From Phycisphaerae bacterium (GTDB taxonomy: Bacteria > Planctomycetota > Phycisphaerae > JAAYCJ01): a stretch of DNA of 47,864 nt. Every line of letters starts with the position of its first letter. Positions within the stretch are counted from its first letter, which is position 1. The stretch is taken from assembly GCA_012729815.1 (NCBI GenBank), contig JAAYCJ010000269.1, forward strand, positions 1 to 47,864. Direction: 5' to 3'. The position numbers and the translations under genes are program-made. Below the pieces are notes generated by a model. The model did not search any database. It was not told the DNA's origin and saw only the letters and a list, made by a program, of their open reading frames with translations. This document shows positions 8,484 to 16,132 of this stretch, one piece after another.

Positions 8484-9386
8484 ATGGACGCCATCGTCAT
8501 CGACAACGTACAGAAGCGTTTTGGGACGGTCGAAGCCGTTCGCGGACTGTCCGCGCGGGTTCCAGCCGGCAGCATCTACGGGTTTCTGGGGCCCAACGGG
8601 GCGGGCAAGACGACGACGATCCGGATGATCATGAACATCATCTCGCCCGATGAGGGGCAGATCGAGATTCTGGGCCGGTCCAGCCTGCTTCGCCGCGGCA
8701 ACCGCATCGGCTACATGCCGGAAGAGCGCGGCTTGTATCGCAAGATGAAGGTGCGGTCGATGCTGGCGTATATCGGGGCGATCAAGGGCATGACGGGCCG
8801 CGAAGCCCGCGCCGCGACCGACCGCTGGCTGGGCGAGATCGGCCTTTCGGCGTGGGCCGGCCGCAAGGTGGAGGACCTCTCGCGCGGGATGCAGCAGAAG
8901 GTGCAATTTGCGGCGACGGTGATCAACGATCCGGACGTGCTGATCCTCGACGAACCGTTTTCGGGGCTGGACCCGGTCAACCTCGACCACGTCAAGGGCA
9001 TTATGCTGCGGCTCCACCAGTCGGGCAAGACGATCATTTTTTCGACGCACATGATGGAGCACGCCGAGCGGCTTTGCGATCAGATACTGCTGATCCACCG
9101 GGGTGAGAAGCTCATCGACGGGCCGACGCAGGAGGTTCGCGCCAGCCACCAGACCGACGCGGTGTCGCTGGAGCTTGAGAGCGACGACCGGTTCGTCGAT
9201 GCGCTGCCGATGGTGGCTGAGGTCATCCGCAACGGCCGGCGGATGGACGTGCTGCTTCGCGACGGGTCCGACAGCCAGGAGCTGCTGGCGGCGCTGGTGG
9301 GCAGGGTCCGCGTGCGGGCGTTCGAGCAGAAGATCCCCTCGCTTCACGAGATTTTCGTGCACATGGTGGGAGGGGCCGATGCGTAA
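8484..9386 (+). CDS. ABC transporter ATP-binding protein (ABC-2/NatA type)
   Basis: A 300-residue ATPase with Walker A GPNGAGKT (36-43), a signature loop LSRGMQQK starting at residue 132 and Walker B LILDEP (Asp156-Glu157), then FSGLDPVN (D-loop) and a switch His in IFSTHMMEH. The C-terminal 90 residues form the extra domain common in NatA/DrrA-type exporters. It ends ATGCGTAA, overlapping the permease start by eight bases, so the two are translationally coupled. Together they form an ABC-2 exporter; sodium efflux is known for NatAB, but drugs or other cargo are equally possible. The ATG at 8484 is chosen because homology begins there (MDAIVIDNVQKRFG). Confidence 0.93.
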   Translation: MDAIVIDNVQKRFGTVEAVRGLSARVPAGSIYGFLGPNGAGKTTTIRMIMNIISPDEGQIEILGRSSLLRRGNRIGYMPEERGLYRKMKVRSMLAYIGAIKGMTGREARAATDRWLGEIGLSAWAGRKVEDLSRGMQQKVQFAATVINDPDVLILDEPFSGLDPVNLDHVKGIMLRLHQSGKTIIFSTHMMEHAERLCDQILLIHRGEKLIDGPTQEVRASHQTDAVSLELESDDRFVDALPMVAEVIRNGRRMDVLLRDGSDSQELLAALVGRVRVRAFEQKIPSLHEIFVHMVGGADA

Positions 9387-10638
9387 GATCCTCAAGGTCG
9401 CCCAGCGGGAGTACATCGAGACGGTCAAGACCAAGACGTTTCTGCTCAGCGTGTTTCTCACGCCGCTGCTGGTCGGGATCATGCTGCTGTTCGTCGGGCG
9501 GTTCGACGGCGGCGTGGGCGGTCCTCAGCCGCCCAGGACGATCACCGTGCTCGACCTGTCGGAACAGGTGGCCGAGCCGCTGACCGCGGTGGCGGCGGAG
9601 TACAACGCGTCGCGGCCCGACCGTCAGATCCGGTTCGACGTTCTGGAGCCGCCCGAGAACCCGGACGTGCGGATCGAAGACCTCAAGCAGCAGGTCCGCC
9701 GCGGCGAGATCGACGCGCTGGTGGTGATCGATCACGACGTGCTGGACGACGGCGACGGGGCCCGGTACTACAGCTTCGCCCGCACGGTGGCCGACCTGGA
9801 GATGTACGAGAAGGTCTATCGCCTGATTAACGAGGCGGTGGTCACGCGGCGGTTCGAGGCGCAGGGCGTCAGTCCCGAGATCGTCAGCCGGCTCCAGCGC
9901 AGCATTCCGGTCGAGCAGATCGACCTGAGTTCGAAGGTCGAGGCGCAGCGCGACATGCCGGTGATGATCCTCGTGCCGTTCATTTTCGTTTTTCTGATGT
10001 TCACCGGCGTCTTCGGCGTGGGACAGGGCATGCTCACCAGCGTCATCGAGGAGAAGAGTTCGCGGGTGATGGAGCTGCTGCTCTCAGCCGTTACGCCGTT
10101 CCAGTTGATGTCGGGCAAGATTCTGGGCTTGGTCGGGGCGGGTATGACGTTGATGGCGATCTGGGGCGCGGGCGCGTATCTGGTGGGCGCGGCGATGGTC
10201 GTTTCGGACGTGGTCAGCGCGGCGATGATGCTCTATTTTCTGGTGTACTTTGTCCTGGGGTTCCTGGTCGTCTCGTCGTTGATGGCGGCGGTCGGGGCGG
10301 CGTGCAACACGCTCAAGGAGGCGCAGGGGCTGATGGCGCCGCTGACGGTGGGGCTGGTGGTGCCGATGGCGGCGTGGTTCTACATCGCCCAGCATCCCAA
10401 CGGGACGTTCGCGATCGCGCTTTCGTTTATTCCGCCGATCACGCCGATGGTCATGGTCATTCGCCTGGCCGCCGATCCGGAACTCGCGGCCGGGCAGATC
10501 GCCGCGACGATCGGGCTGCTGGTCGTCTCGGTTCCAGCGGTGATGTGGGCCTCGGCCAAGATCTTCCGCACCGGCATCCTGATGTACGGCAAACCGGCGT
10601 CGATCCGGGAACTGGCCCGGTGGATACGGTACCGCTGA
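9379..10638 (+). CDS. ABC-2 type transporter permease (NatB/YhaP-like)
   Basis: This 419-residue permease opens with a cytoplasmic segment (ILKVAQREYIETVKTKTF) typical of NatB/YhaP proteins. One membrane helix follows at about residues 20-38, then a soluble extracytoplasmic region of some 170 residues, then five or six C-terminal helices from about residue 195 onward. The segment EEKSSRVMELLLSAVTPFQLM between helices is the usual coupling region of ABC-2 permeases. It overlaps the ATPase by eight bases. Cargo unknown. Its end adjoins the remnant of an oppositely oriented flavoprotein gene. Confidence 0.92.
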   Translation: MRKILKVAQREYIETVKTKTFLLSVFLTPLLVGIMLLFVGRFDGGVGGPQPPRTITVLDLSEQVAEPLTAVAAEYNASRPDRQIRFDVLEPPENPDVRIEDLKQQVRRGEIDALVVIDHDVLDDGDGARYYSFARTVADLEMYEKVYRLINEAVVTRRFEAQGVSPEIVSRLQRSIPVEQIDLSSKVEAQRDMPVMILVPFIFVFLMFTGVFGVGQGMLTSVIEEKSSRVMELLLSAVTPFQLMSGKILGLVGAGMTLMAIWGAGAYLVGAAMVVSDVVSAAMMLYFLVYFVLGFLVVSSLMAAVGAACNTLKEAQGLMAPLTVGLVVPMAAWFYIAQHPNGTFAIALSFIPPITPMVMVIRLAADPELAAGQIAATIGLLVVSVPAVMWASAKIFRTGILMYGKPASIRELARWIRYR

Positions 10639-10654
10639 AGACGGAATTCTGAAC

Positions 10655-10804
10655 GCCGAAATGCGTCGGGGCGACCAGGACCGTTCTGACGCCGGTCCCG
10701 GCCGCGGCGATGGCCGCGACGAACCCGGAGACGCCCGCGCCGGCCACCGCCACATCGACCTCGTGGATTACCGGCACGTTTCGCTGCTCGCTGACGGTCT
10801 GCAT
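10655..10804 (-). pseudogene. Remnant of an FAD-dependent oxidoreductase (N-terminus only)
   Basis: On the minus strand an ATG at 10804, preceded by AGGCAGG, opens about 50 residues that read as the N-terminus of a planctomycete-type FAD-dependent oxidoreductase: RNVPVIHEVDVAVAGAGVSG, then VAAIAAAGTGVRTVLVAP. This contains the dinucleotide-binding GxGxxG. Resemblance stops near 10655, just before the end of the convergent ABC permease; the frame continues only as antisense of that gene. Full enzymes of this type are several hundred residues long, so this is a truncated relic. It lies 28 bases downstream of the YbdK-like gene and was probably the third gene of that operon. Confidence 0.65.
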
Positions 10805-10832
10805 TCTATCTGCCTGCCTTTCTTTCGTTCGA

Positions 10833-11960
10833 TCAGAAGTCCATCGTTCGTCTGGCCAGTTCCAGTTCCAGTTGGCGCAAATCGCGGCCGTTTTGTTCGT
10901 AGAACCGCACCTGTTGCCGCGACTCGGTCTCGGCGGTCAGCATGTGCCGGGCGAACGCCAGGTGATGGTCGGACTCCAGTTCCTTTGCCTTCGGCTCGAT
11001 CCGATCGAAGAGCCGCAAGAGCTGATCTCGCACGGTCAGGATCTCGCCGGTGTGCGGTTCGATGATCCTGGCGTCGAGGTCGTAGCGCGTCGCCTTCCAG
11101 CGGTTCTGGTCCAGGTAGTGCTCGACCAGCCGCTCCGGCTCGCGTCCGGCTTCAAAGTCGTCCTGGAGCGTCGCCATCGCCGCTTGGATCACCGCGGCCA
11201 GCGCCGCGGCGCGGCGCACGTCGGTCGGCAGATCAAAGCATCGGAACTCAATCGTACCCAACGGCGGCTGAATGCGCACCGCCCACCACAGATCCCCGGG
11301 CCTGGCCACGTCGCCCGTCTCGTGCAGTTTGCCGTAGTACGCCTCCAACTCGGCGAAGGAGTGGAAGTCGGGCGGCGTCATCGTCCGCGGCATGGCGTTC
11401 ATCAGCATCTGCCGCGTGGAGGCCAAGCCGGTCCGCCGGCCGTCGAGGAACGGCGAGTTGGCCGACAGGGCGAGCAGCGGATAGACCCAGCGGCACATCT
11501 GCCGCATCACGTACATCGCGCCGTCGGCACTGCGCATGCCGACGTGGACGTGCAGGCCGAAGGCGATCAGGCGGCGGGCGACGTCCACGTAGTGCTCAGC
11601 CAGCCAGCGGTAGTGTTCGGTCTGGACGATCGGCTGATTGGTCCAGTCGGCATACGGATGCGATCCGGCGGCGACGGCCAGGACTCCCACCTGCCGGCAC
11701 GCCTCGGCCAGATCGCGGCGGGACTGGATCACGTCGTCGAGCAACTGGTCGGCGGTGCGGCAGACCCGGCTTCGCATCTCGATCACGCTGAGGATCAGCT
11801 CGTAGCAGGCCGACTCGTTGGCCCAGCCTTCGAGCCGCTTCCAGACCTCTTCCATCCGCGGCGCGAGCTGTCCGGTCCGCGGATCGATCAGGTGGAACTC
11901 CTGCTCAACCCCCATCGTCGGATACGTGTTCGGTTTGAACGGCTTCATCCGGCTTGCCAT
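10833..11960 (-). CDS. YbdK-type carboxylate-amine ligase (glutamate-cysteine ligase GCS2 family)
   Basis: This 375-residue protein has the GCS2/YbdK pattern: MGVEQEFHLIDPRTGQL at the N-terminus (metal- and glutamate-binding acidic residues), then AAGSHPYADW, FGLHVHVGM, LLALSANSPFLDGRRTGLAS, MPRTMTPPDF and TIEFRCFDLPTDV. Enzymes of this fold join a carboxylate to an amine using ATP; E. coli YbdK has weak glutamate-cysteine ligase activity, and many relatives have other or unknown substrates. The ATG at 11960 is preceded by GGGGGA at good spacing; a TTG 15 bases earlier is a poorer start. It follows the M20 amidohydrolase by 45 bases, suggesting one transcript that makes and breaks amide bonds. 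Confidence 0.88.
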   Translation of the reverse strand: MASRMKPFKPNTYPTMGVEQEFHLIDPRTGQLAPRMEEVWKRLEGWANESACYELILSVIEMRSRVCRTADQLLDDVIQSRRDLAEACRQVGVLAVAAGSHPYADWTNQPIVQTEHYRWLAEHYVDVARRLIAFGLHVHVGMRSADGAMYVMRQMCRWVYPLLALSANSPFLDGRRTGLASTRQMLMNAMPRTMTPPDFHSFAELEAYYGKLHETGDVARPGDLWWAVRIQPPLGTIEFRCFDLPTDVRRAAALAAVIQAAMATLQDDFEAGREPERLVEHYLDQNRWKATRYDLDARIIEPHTGEILTVRDQLLRLFDRIEPKAKELESDHHLAFARHMLTAETESRQQVRFYEQNGRDLRQLELELARRTMDF

Positions 11961-12005
11961 GACATCCCCCGTCAAGTCTCCTGGAACTCAGTGGCTTCGC
12001 GAATG

Positions 12006-13178
12006 TCACTGCGTCGCGGGTCCGTCGTCGGCGCAGAGCATCGAGGCCATTCCCGCCAGCACCGCCATTCCCGCCTTGACCGCTCCGTCGGCGAAGTCGA
12101 ACCGGGCGTTGTGCAGTTCCGGGCTGTCGGCGCCCACGCCGATCCGGCACATCAAGCCGGGAACCTGCTGGAGGTAGAAGCCGAAATCCTCCGAGCCCAT
12201 ACTCGGCGTTTCAATCGCCACAAAACTCCGCGGCCCCAGCAGGTCACCCGCCACCCGGCGGAACAGGCTGTAAAGCCGTTTGTCGTTGCTGACCACCGGC
12301 GTGTGCTCCAAGAACTCCACTTTGGCCTTCAGGCCGACCGCGTGACAGGTGCCGTCGACCCGCTCGACCACCTCCCGCAACGTTTGGGCGCGAAGCCCGG
12401 TGTCGAGCGACCGGATCGTGCCCGAAAGAACTCCTGTATCCGATATAATGTTAGGCCGCTCGCCGACTTCGGCCTGACAGAGGCTGACGATCCGCTCGGG
12501 GGTGTTCATGTCCGACAGGGCCTCGATCACTCGCGCCACTCCCATCAGCGGGTTGCGAGCGAGTTCGGGCCGGGCCCCGTGCCCGCCCTGTCCGAGCACG
12601 GTGATCCGAAACACGTCGCACGCAGCCATCATCGCGCCGCACCGGGCTCCGACCGATCCGACGGCCAACCCCGGCCAGCCGTGGACGGCCAGGATGGCAT
12701 CCGGGCAGGCGTCGATCGCTCCCGCCTCGATCATCGCCGACGCCCCCATGCTGGCCTCCTCCGCCGGCTGAAAGATCAACCGCACCCGCCCGCAGAGTTG
12801 GTCCGAGAGTGAGGCGAGAACCCTCGCCGCTCCCAGTACGATCGCCATGTTGCCGTCGTGGCCGCAGCAGTGGGAATAGCCGGGATGCTGCGACCGGTAG
12901 TCAAAGTCGTTGGCCTCCTCGACCGGCAGGGCGTCCATGTCGGCCCGCAGGGCCACGCACGGCCCCTGCCGGCCGGTGGCCAGTTCGGCCACGATGCCCG
13001 TTCCCGCGATCTGCGTCTGGAGGCTCAGGTCCAGGCTGATCAGCTCCTCGGCGAGGATTTCGGCTGTCTTGTACTCCCCCAGTGCCGGTTCGGGAACCCG
13101 ATGCAGCCGGTGCCGCAGCACCACCGCACGCTCCCAGCACGTCTCGACCGCCTCAAGAAATTGATGCTTATTAAGCAT
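12006..13178 (-). CDS. M20 family amidohydrolase (N-acyl-amino-acid hydrolase-like)
   Basis: A 390-residue M20D-type metallopeptidase. Motifs in order: RHRLHRVPEPALGEYKTAE, ALRADMDALPV (metal-bridging Asp), CCGHDGNMA, QPAEEASMGA (the catalytic Glu pair), AVHGWPGLAVG, and in the lid domain GGHGARPELARNPL. A C-terminal SMGSEDFGFYL supplies the last metal ligand region. The family hydrolyses N-acetyl, hippuryl or similar N-acyl amino acids. Its ATG lies a few bases beyond a promoter with a 17-base spacer, so the leader is very short. The YbdK-like gene follows. Exact substrate unknown. Confidence 0.92.
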   Translation of the reverse strand: MLNKHQFLEAVETCWERAVVLRHRLHRVPEPALGEYKTAEILAEELISLDLSLQTQIAGTGIVAELATGRQGPCVALRADMDALPVEEANDFDYRSQHPGYSHCCGHDGNMAIVLGAARVLASLSDQLCGRVRLIFQPAEEASMGASAMIEAGAIDACPDAILAVHGWPGLAVGSVGARCGAMMAACDVFRITVLGQGGHGARPELARNPLMGVARVIEALSDMNTPERIVSLCQAEVGERPNIISDTGVLSGTIRSLDTGLRAQTLREVVERVDGTCHAVGLKAKVEFLEHTPVVSNDKRLYSLFRRVAGDLLGPRSFVAIETPSMGSEDFGFYLQQVPGLMCRIGVGADSPELHNARFDFADGAVKAGMAVLAGMASMLCADDGPATQ

Positions 13179-13186
13179 AATTCATA

Positions 13187-13215
13187 ATTATGTTATAGTG
13201 CCTGCGCTACGTCAT
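13187..13215 (-). promoter_or_regulatory. Promoter of the M20 amidohydrolase/YbdK operon
   Basis: Minus strand: ATGACG (13210-13215, 4 of 6), 17 bases, CATAAT (13187-13192, 5 of 6). The start codon at 13176-13178 is only eight bases past the -10 box, implying a nearly leaderless message. No Shine-Dalgarno is visible before that ATG, which agrees. Confidence 0.45.
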
Positions 13216-13276
13216 TCGTTCGTTATTTTACTGAAACCCCCCTTTTCCGGATACCGAAATCGGCGAATCCGGAGCT

Positions 13277-13768
13277 TCACGGCTGCTCATCAAGGCCGAA
13301 TTCGCGGATCCAGTCGTCGATGCTCTGATCGCCGGCGAGGCCGCGGCGTTTCTCCATGGGTTCCCGCGGCGGGCGCCGGCGGCTGAGTTTCCGGCTGACT
13401 TCGGTCCAGAATTCGTCGCTGGGCATCATTTTAGAGCCGCGTTTTTTGGCGGCCCGGCGGATCTGGCGGTCGGATGAGACGATCAGCAGCGTGCGCGGAG
13501 CGCTGTAGGTGGTGAGAAACTCGATGATCGCCGCATCAGCGGTGAGCTTGGGTCCGACGAATTGAAGTCCCAGTCGCCGGCACAGCGCGCCGGCCTCATG
13601 GAGCGTGGGCGGCGGCTTGCCATCGAAGACCAGCAGCACCTCGTGGCGCGTCTGGCGGGTCCAGGCGTCCAGCGTCGCGATCAGCGCGGCGACGGTCAGG
13701 CGCTCCGGGGCCTCGACCTGGCGCTTGGCGGCGTGGAACAGGTTGTAGGCGTCGATCAGAACCTTCAC
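13277..13768 (-). CDS. NYN/PIN-like domain protein (YacP family)
   Basis: A 163-residue protein starting VKVLIDAYNLFHAAKR, the first acidic strand of NYN domains, followed by VLLVFDGKPPP and ADAAIIEFL, then LLIVSSDRQIRRAAKKRG. The conserved Asp residues in these three strands match the metal site of NYN/PIN nucleases such as YacP/Rae1, which cleaves mRNA on the ribosome. The C-terminal 40 residues are basic and Pro-rich (SRKLSRRRPPREP), suitable for RNA contact. The start is a GTG at 13766-13768 with AGGAGG just upstream; the frame stays open further upstream but the residues there do not resemble the family. Confidence 0.8.
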   Translation of the reverse strand: MKVLIDAYNLFHAAKRQVEAPERLTVAALIATLDAWTRQTRHEVLLVFDGKPPPTLHEAGALCRRLGLQFVGPKLTADAAIIEFLTTYSAPRTLLIVSSDRQIRRAAKKRGSKMMPSDEFWTEVSRKLSRRRPPREPMEKRRGLAGDQSIDDWIREFGLDEQP

Positions 13769-13820
13769 GGGCCTCCTGGCATCGGCTGGAGAATTCTGTA
13801 ACCAGTTTTCGGCCAGACAC

Positions 13821-13848
13821 TTGCAATTATCGACCCCGGCCCTATAAT
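13821..13848 (+). promoter_or_regulatory. Probable promoter of tRNA-Tyr
   Basis: TTGCAA (13821-13826, 4 of 6), a 16-base spacer and a perfect TATAAT (13843-13848). The mature tRNA begins 75 bases after the -10 box. The leader holds an 8-bp hairpin, TTTCGGCC (13860-13867) with GGCCGAAA (13886-13893). Confidence 0.4.
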
Positions 13849-13922
13849 TGCAGTAGAATTTTCGGCCAAAGGCTCTTGTCAAACGGGCCGAAATCGCTAC
13901 CATAGGCGGGTAGCAGTGGACT

Positions 13923-14005
13923 GGGCGTGTGCCCGAGCGGCCAAAGGGGACGGGCTGTAAACCCGTTGGCGTGAGCCTTCGGTGGTTCGAATCCACCCGC
14001 GCCCA
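13923..14005 (+). tRNA. tRNA-Tyr (anticodon GTA)
   Basis: An 83-base class II tRNA. The acceptor stem GGGCGTG (13923-13929) pairs with CGCGCCC (13998-14004), with one G-U pair and discriminator A14005. The D-arm region reads GCCCGAGCGGCCAAAGGGG. The anticodon stem is ACGGG/CCCGT around loop CTGTAAA, with anticodon GTA at 13957-13959. The variable arm is long, as in bacterial tRNA-Tyr, and the T arm GGTGGTTCGAATCCACC is intact. CCA is not encoded; TTC follows the discriminator, so CCA must be added by nucleotidyltransferase. Confidence 0.97.
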
Positions 14006-14018
14006 TTCACATCCACAC

Positions 14019-14044
14019 GGCGGTCTCGTCCGAGGCCGCCTTCC
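14019..14044 (+). terminator. Hairpin terminator after tRNA-Tyr
   Basis: GGCGGTCTC (14019-14027) pairs with GAGGCCGCC (14032-14040) around loop GTCC: nine pairs, one of them a wobble. The T tract is poor (TTCC), so termination may be weak. It lies between tRNA-Tyr and the convergent methyltransferase and could serve either strand. Confidence 0.45.
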
Positions 14045-14071
14045 GTCCAAGGTCAAAACCAGCGGTCGGGA

Positions 14072-14911
14072 TCAGTTCGATTCCCGCTCGTCGGGGCCGG
14101 AGGCTTGGCGACGTCTGACTTCGTAGAGGAGCAGGGCGGCAGCGACCGCGACGTTGAGCGAGGACATACTGCCCCGCATCGGGATCGTGACGCGCTGGTC
14201 CGCGGCGTCGATGGCGGACTGGGGCAGGCCCTCGTGTTCGTTGCCCAAAATGAACAGCAGCGGGAGCGGAAGTTCGGCCTGCCAGATGGACCGTTCAGCC
14301 CTGGCTGAGGTGGCAACCGTCTGCACGTGGCGCCGGCGGGCCCACGTCCAGACCGCGTCCATGTCGGCGGCGTGAACCACGCGGACCGAGAAGAGCGCGC
14401 CTCGACCGGCCCGGATGGCTCGCGGATGGTAAGGGTCGGTGCTTTCCCCGACGAGGATGCAGCCGGACGCTCCGGCGGAGTCGATGGTCCGCAGAATGGT
14501 CCCCAGGTTGCCGGGATCGGAGATATCGCTGAGGCACACGAAGACGTCCGCCTCGCTGACCTCCAGCGAGTCCAGGTCGGTCCGGCCGCCGGTGACGATC
14601 GCGGCCAAGCCGTCGGGGTTGTTGAGTTCGCTGACGTGCTCGAACACCGGCTGGGTCAGGGCCACGCAGGAGACGCCGTCGGTCCGCAGTTGCCGGACGA
14701 GGGATCGGCCGGCCTCGTCGAGCAGCGTGTCGCAAAACAGGAGCGTTTCGATTCCTCGATGGCCCGCCATCGCGCGCGAGATGAAGACGGCGCCCTCGAT
14801 GACGAAGGCGTTCTGCTTGCGGCGCGCCCGGCTTTGCTCCTGAAGCCGCTTGACGCGGCGGATCAGCGGGTTGTGTCGGCTGTCGATTCGAGTCGGCGGC
14901 TGCGATGCCAT
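14072..14911 (-). CDS. SpoU/TrmH-family RNA 2'-O-methyltransferase
   Basis: A 279-residue SPOUT enzyme. Residues 1-100 resemble the RNA-binding substrate domain (SRHNPLIRRVKRLQ, AFVIEGAVFISRAM, ELNNPDGLAAIV). The knotted catalytic domain follows with the three SpoU motifs: SDPGNLGTILRT (motif 1, Asn and Arg), LFILGNEHEGLP (motif 2) and IPMRGSMSSLNVAVAAALLLYE (motif 3). Family members transfer methyl from SAM to a ribose 2'-OH in tRNA or 23S rRNA; the target base cannot be told. It follows the Gfo/Idh gene by 30 bases on the same strand and may be the last gene of that operon. Confidence 0.93.
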   Translation of the reverse strand: MASQPPTRIDSRHNPLIRRVKRLQEQSRARRKQNAFVIEGAVFISRAMAGHRGIETLLFCDTLLDEAGRSLVRQLRTDGVSCVALTQPVFEHVSELNNPDGLAAIVTGGRTDLDSLEVSEADVFVCLSDISDPGNLGTILRTIDSAGASGCILVGESTDPYHPRAIRAGRGALFSVRVVHAADMDAVWTWARRRHVQTVATSARAERSIWQAELPLPLLFILGNEHEGLPQSAIDAADQRVTIPMRGSMSSLNVAVAAALLLYEVRRRQASGPDERESN

Positions 14912-14941
14912 GTCCAGTTCTTCCTGTTTGTCAGCTCTGTA

Positions 14942-16012
14942 TCAGCGGTAGGTCGGCACGTTGATCTTGATTCCGCCGCGGCGGCCGGATTCGGCGGCGC
15001 AGATGCCGGGGACGGTCATTTCCAGGCCTCGGACCACGTCGAGGTACGGCGGCTCGTTGTTGATGATAGCCTGGATGAAATCGCCGATCATGTAGTATTC
15101 GCTGGTGCCGTGCCCGCCGGCGCTTGCTTCGGGCGGAGCGTCGGCGTGGGTCAGGCTGCACGGGATCGTCTGCGTCTTGCCTTCGGCTTCGGTGTAGAGC
15201 ATCAGCTCCTCGTACCAGCGGTAGCGGTTGGTTTCGATGGCTCCGACGGTTCCGTAGACGCCGAGGAAGTGGAACTCCGGCTGTTTGGCGATGCTCGAGG
15301 CCCGCAGTTCGCGGATGACCCGCCCGCCGGAGGTTTGGAAGGTGGCCGCGGCGGCGCGGACTTCGCCGGGATATCGCTGGGCGGGGGCTGCGCCGATGCT
15401 GCAGACGGCTGAGGCGATCGGCTCGTCGATCATCAGCAGCAGCGGTCCCAGTTCGTGGGTGCAGTAGCGGATGTCCTCGAACTCGCCCCGCCAACTGGGC
15501 GCGTCGTGCGTCCCGCCGCCGAGGCCGTCGTCGCGGTCGAAGACGATGTGCCGGCAGTCGTGGATGTATTCGCCCTCGGCGAAGGCGATCCGGCCGATGC
15601 GACCCTCGCGAACCAGCCGGTGCATTTCCTGGACGATCGGGAAGTAGTTGACGTTCTCAGCCGCCATGTAAATCCGGCCGCTGCGGCGGACGGTTTCGAG
15701 CAGGTCGTCGGCCTCCTCCAGGCTCATCACCACAGGAATCTCGCAGAGCACGTGCTTGCCCGCCGCCATCGCCTTTCGCGTGCACGCAAGGTGCGTGGAC
15801 GGCGGCGTGACGATGACGACCGCGTCCAGGTCGGCCGCGCAGAATGCGTCGTAGTCGTCGAAGGCTTTGCACCCGACTTCGCGGGCGACCTGTTCGGCCC
15901 GCTCGCGGTTCAGATCGCAGACGGCCACGAGTTCGCAATCGCGGCGGACGTTGATCAGCGTGGCAAATCCTCTGCCGCGACGCAGTCCCGCAGCGCCGAA
16001 ACGAATAGCCAT
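14942..16012 (-). CDS. Gfo/Idh/MocA-family oxidoreductase
   Basis: A 356-residue protein with an N-terminal NAD(P) Rossmann fold (FGAAGLRRGRGF glycine loop, VAVCDLN, DAVVIVTPPSTH) and a C-terminal Gfo/Idh alpha/beta domain from about residue 125. The family oxidises or reduces sugars, inositols and their acids. The usual catalytic motif EKP reads Glu91-Ile92-Pro93 here, so the conserved lysine that assists hydride transfer is absent; activity may differ or be lost. The ATG at 16012 follows GGAGAAAAGG. It lies downstream of the binding protein and permease and may process the imported compound. Confidence 0.92.
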   Translation of the reverse strand: MAIRFGAAGLRRGRGFATLINVRRDCELVAVCDLNRERAEQVAREVGCKAFDDYDAFCAADLDAVVIVTPPSTHLACTRKAMAAGKHVLCEIPVVMSLEEADDLLETVRRSGRIYMAAENVNYFPIVQEMHRLVREGRIGRIAFAEGEYIHDCRHIVFDRDDGLGGGTHDAPSWRGEFEDIRYCTHELGPLLLMIDEPIASAVCSIGAAPAQRYPGEVRAAAATFQTSGGRVIRELRASSIAKQPEFHFLGVYGTVGAIETNRYRWYEELMLYTEAEGKTQTIPCSLTHADAPPEASAGGHGTSEYYMIGDFIQAIINNEPPYLDVVRGLEMTVPGICAAESGRRGGIKINVPTYR

Positions 16013-16132
16013 GCCTTTTCTCCTCCAGACCCTTCCCAAACTGGATCACAGGCAGAAACCCAATCGGCGCGTCAAGGTATCGCCAACTGTGGGATGTGTC
16101 AACCAAGGAGATTCCGAGTTCCCCTCGAGCGC

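Noticed and set aside
12444-12449. A perfect TATAAT on the plus strand
   Set aside because: It lies inside the M20 amidohydrolase coding sequence on the opposite strand, with no gene downstream in that direction.
10710-12812. A 700-codon open frame on the plus strand
   Set aside because: Antisense to the YbdK-like and M20 genes, both with complete family motifs; composition is typical of a shadow frame.
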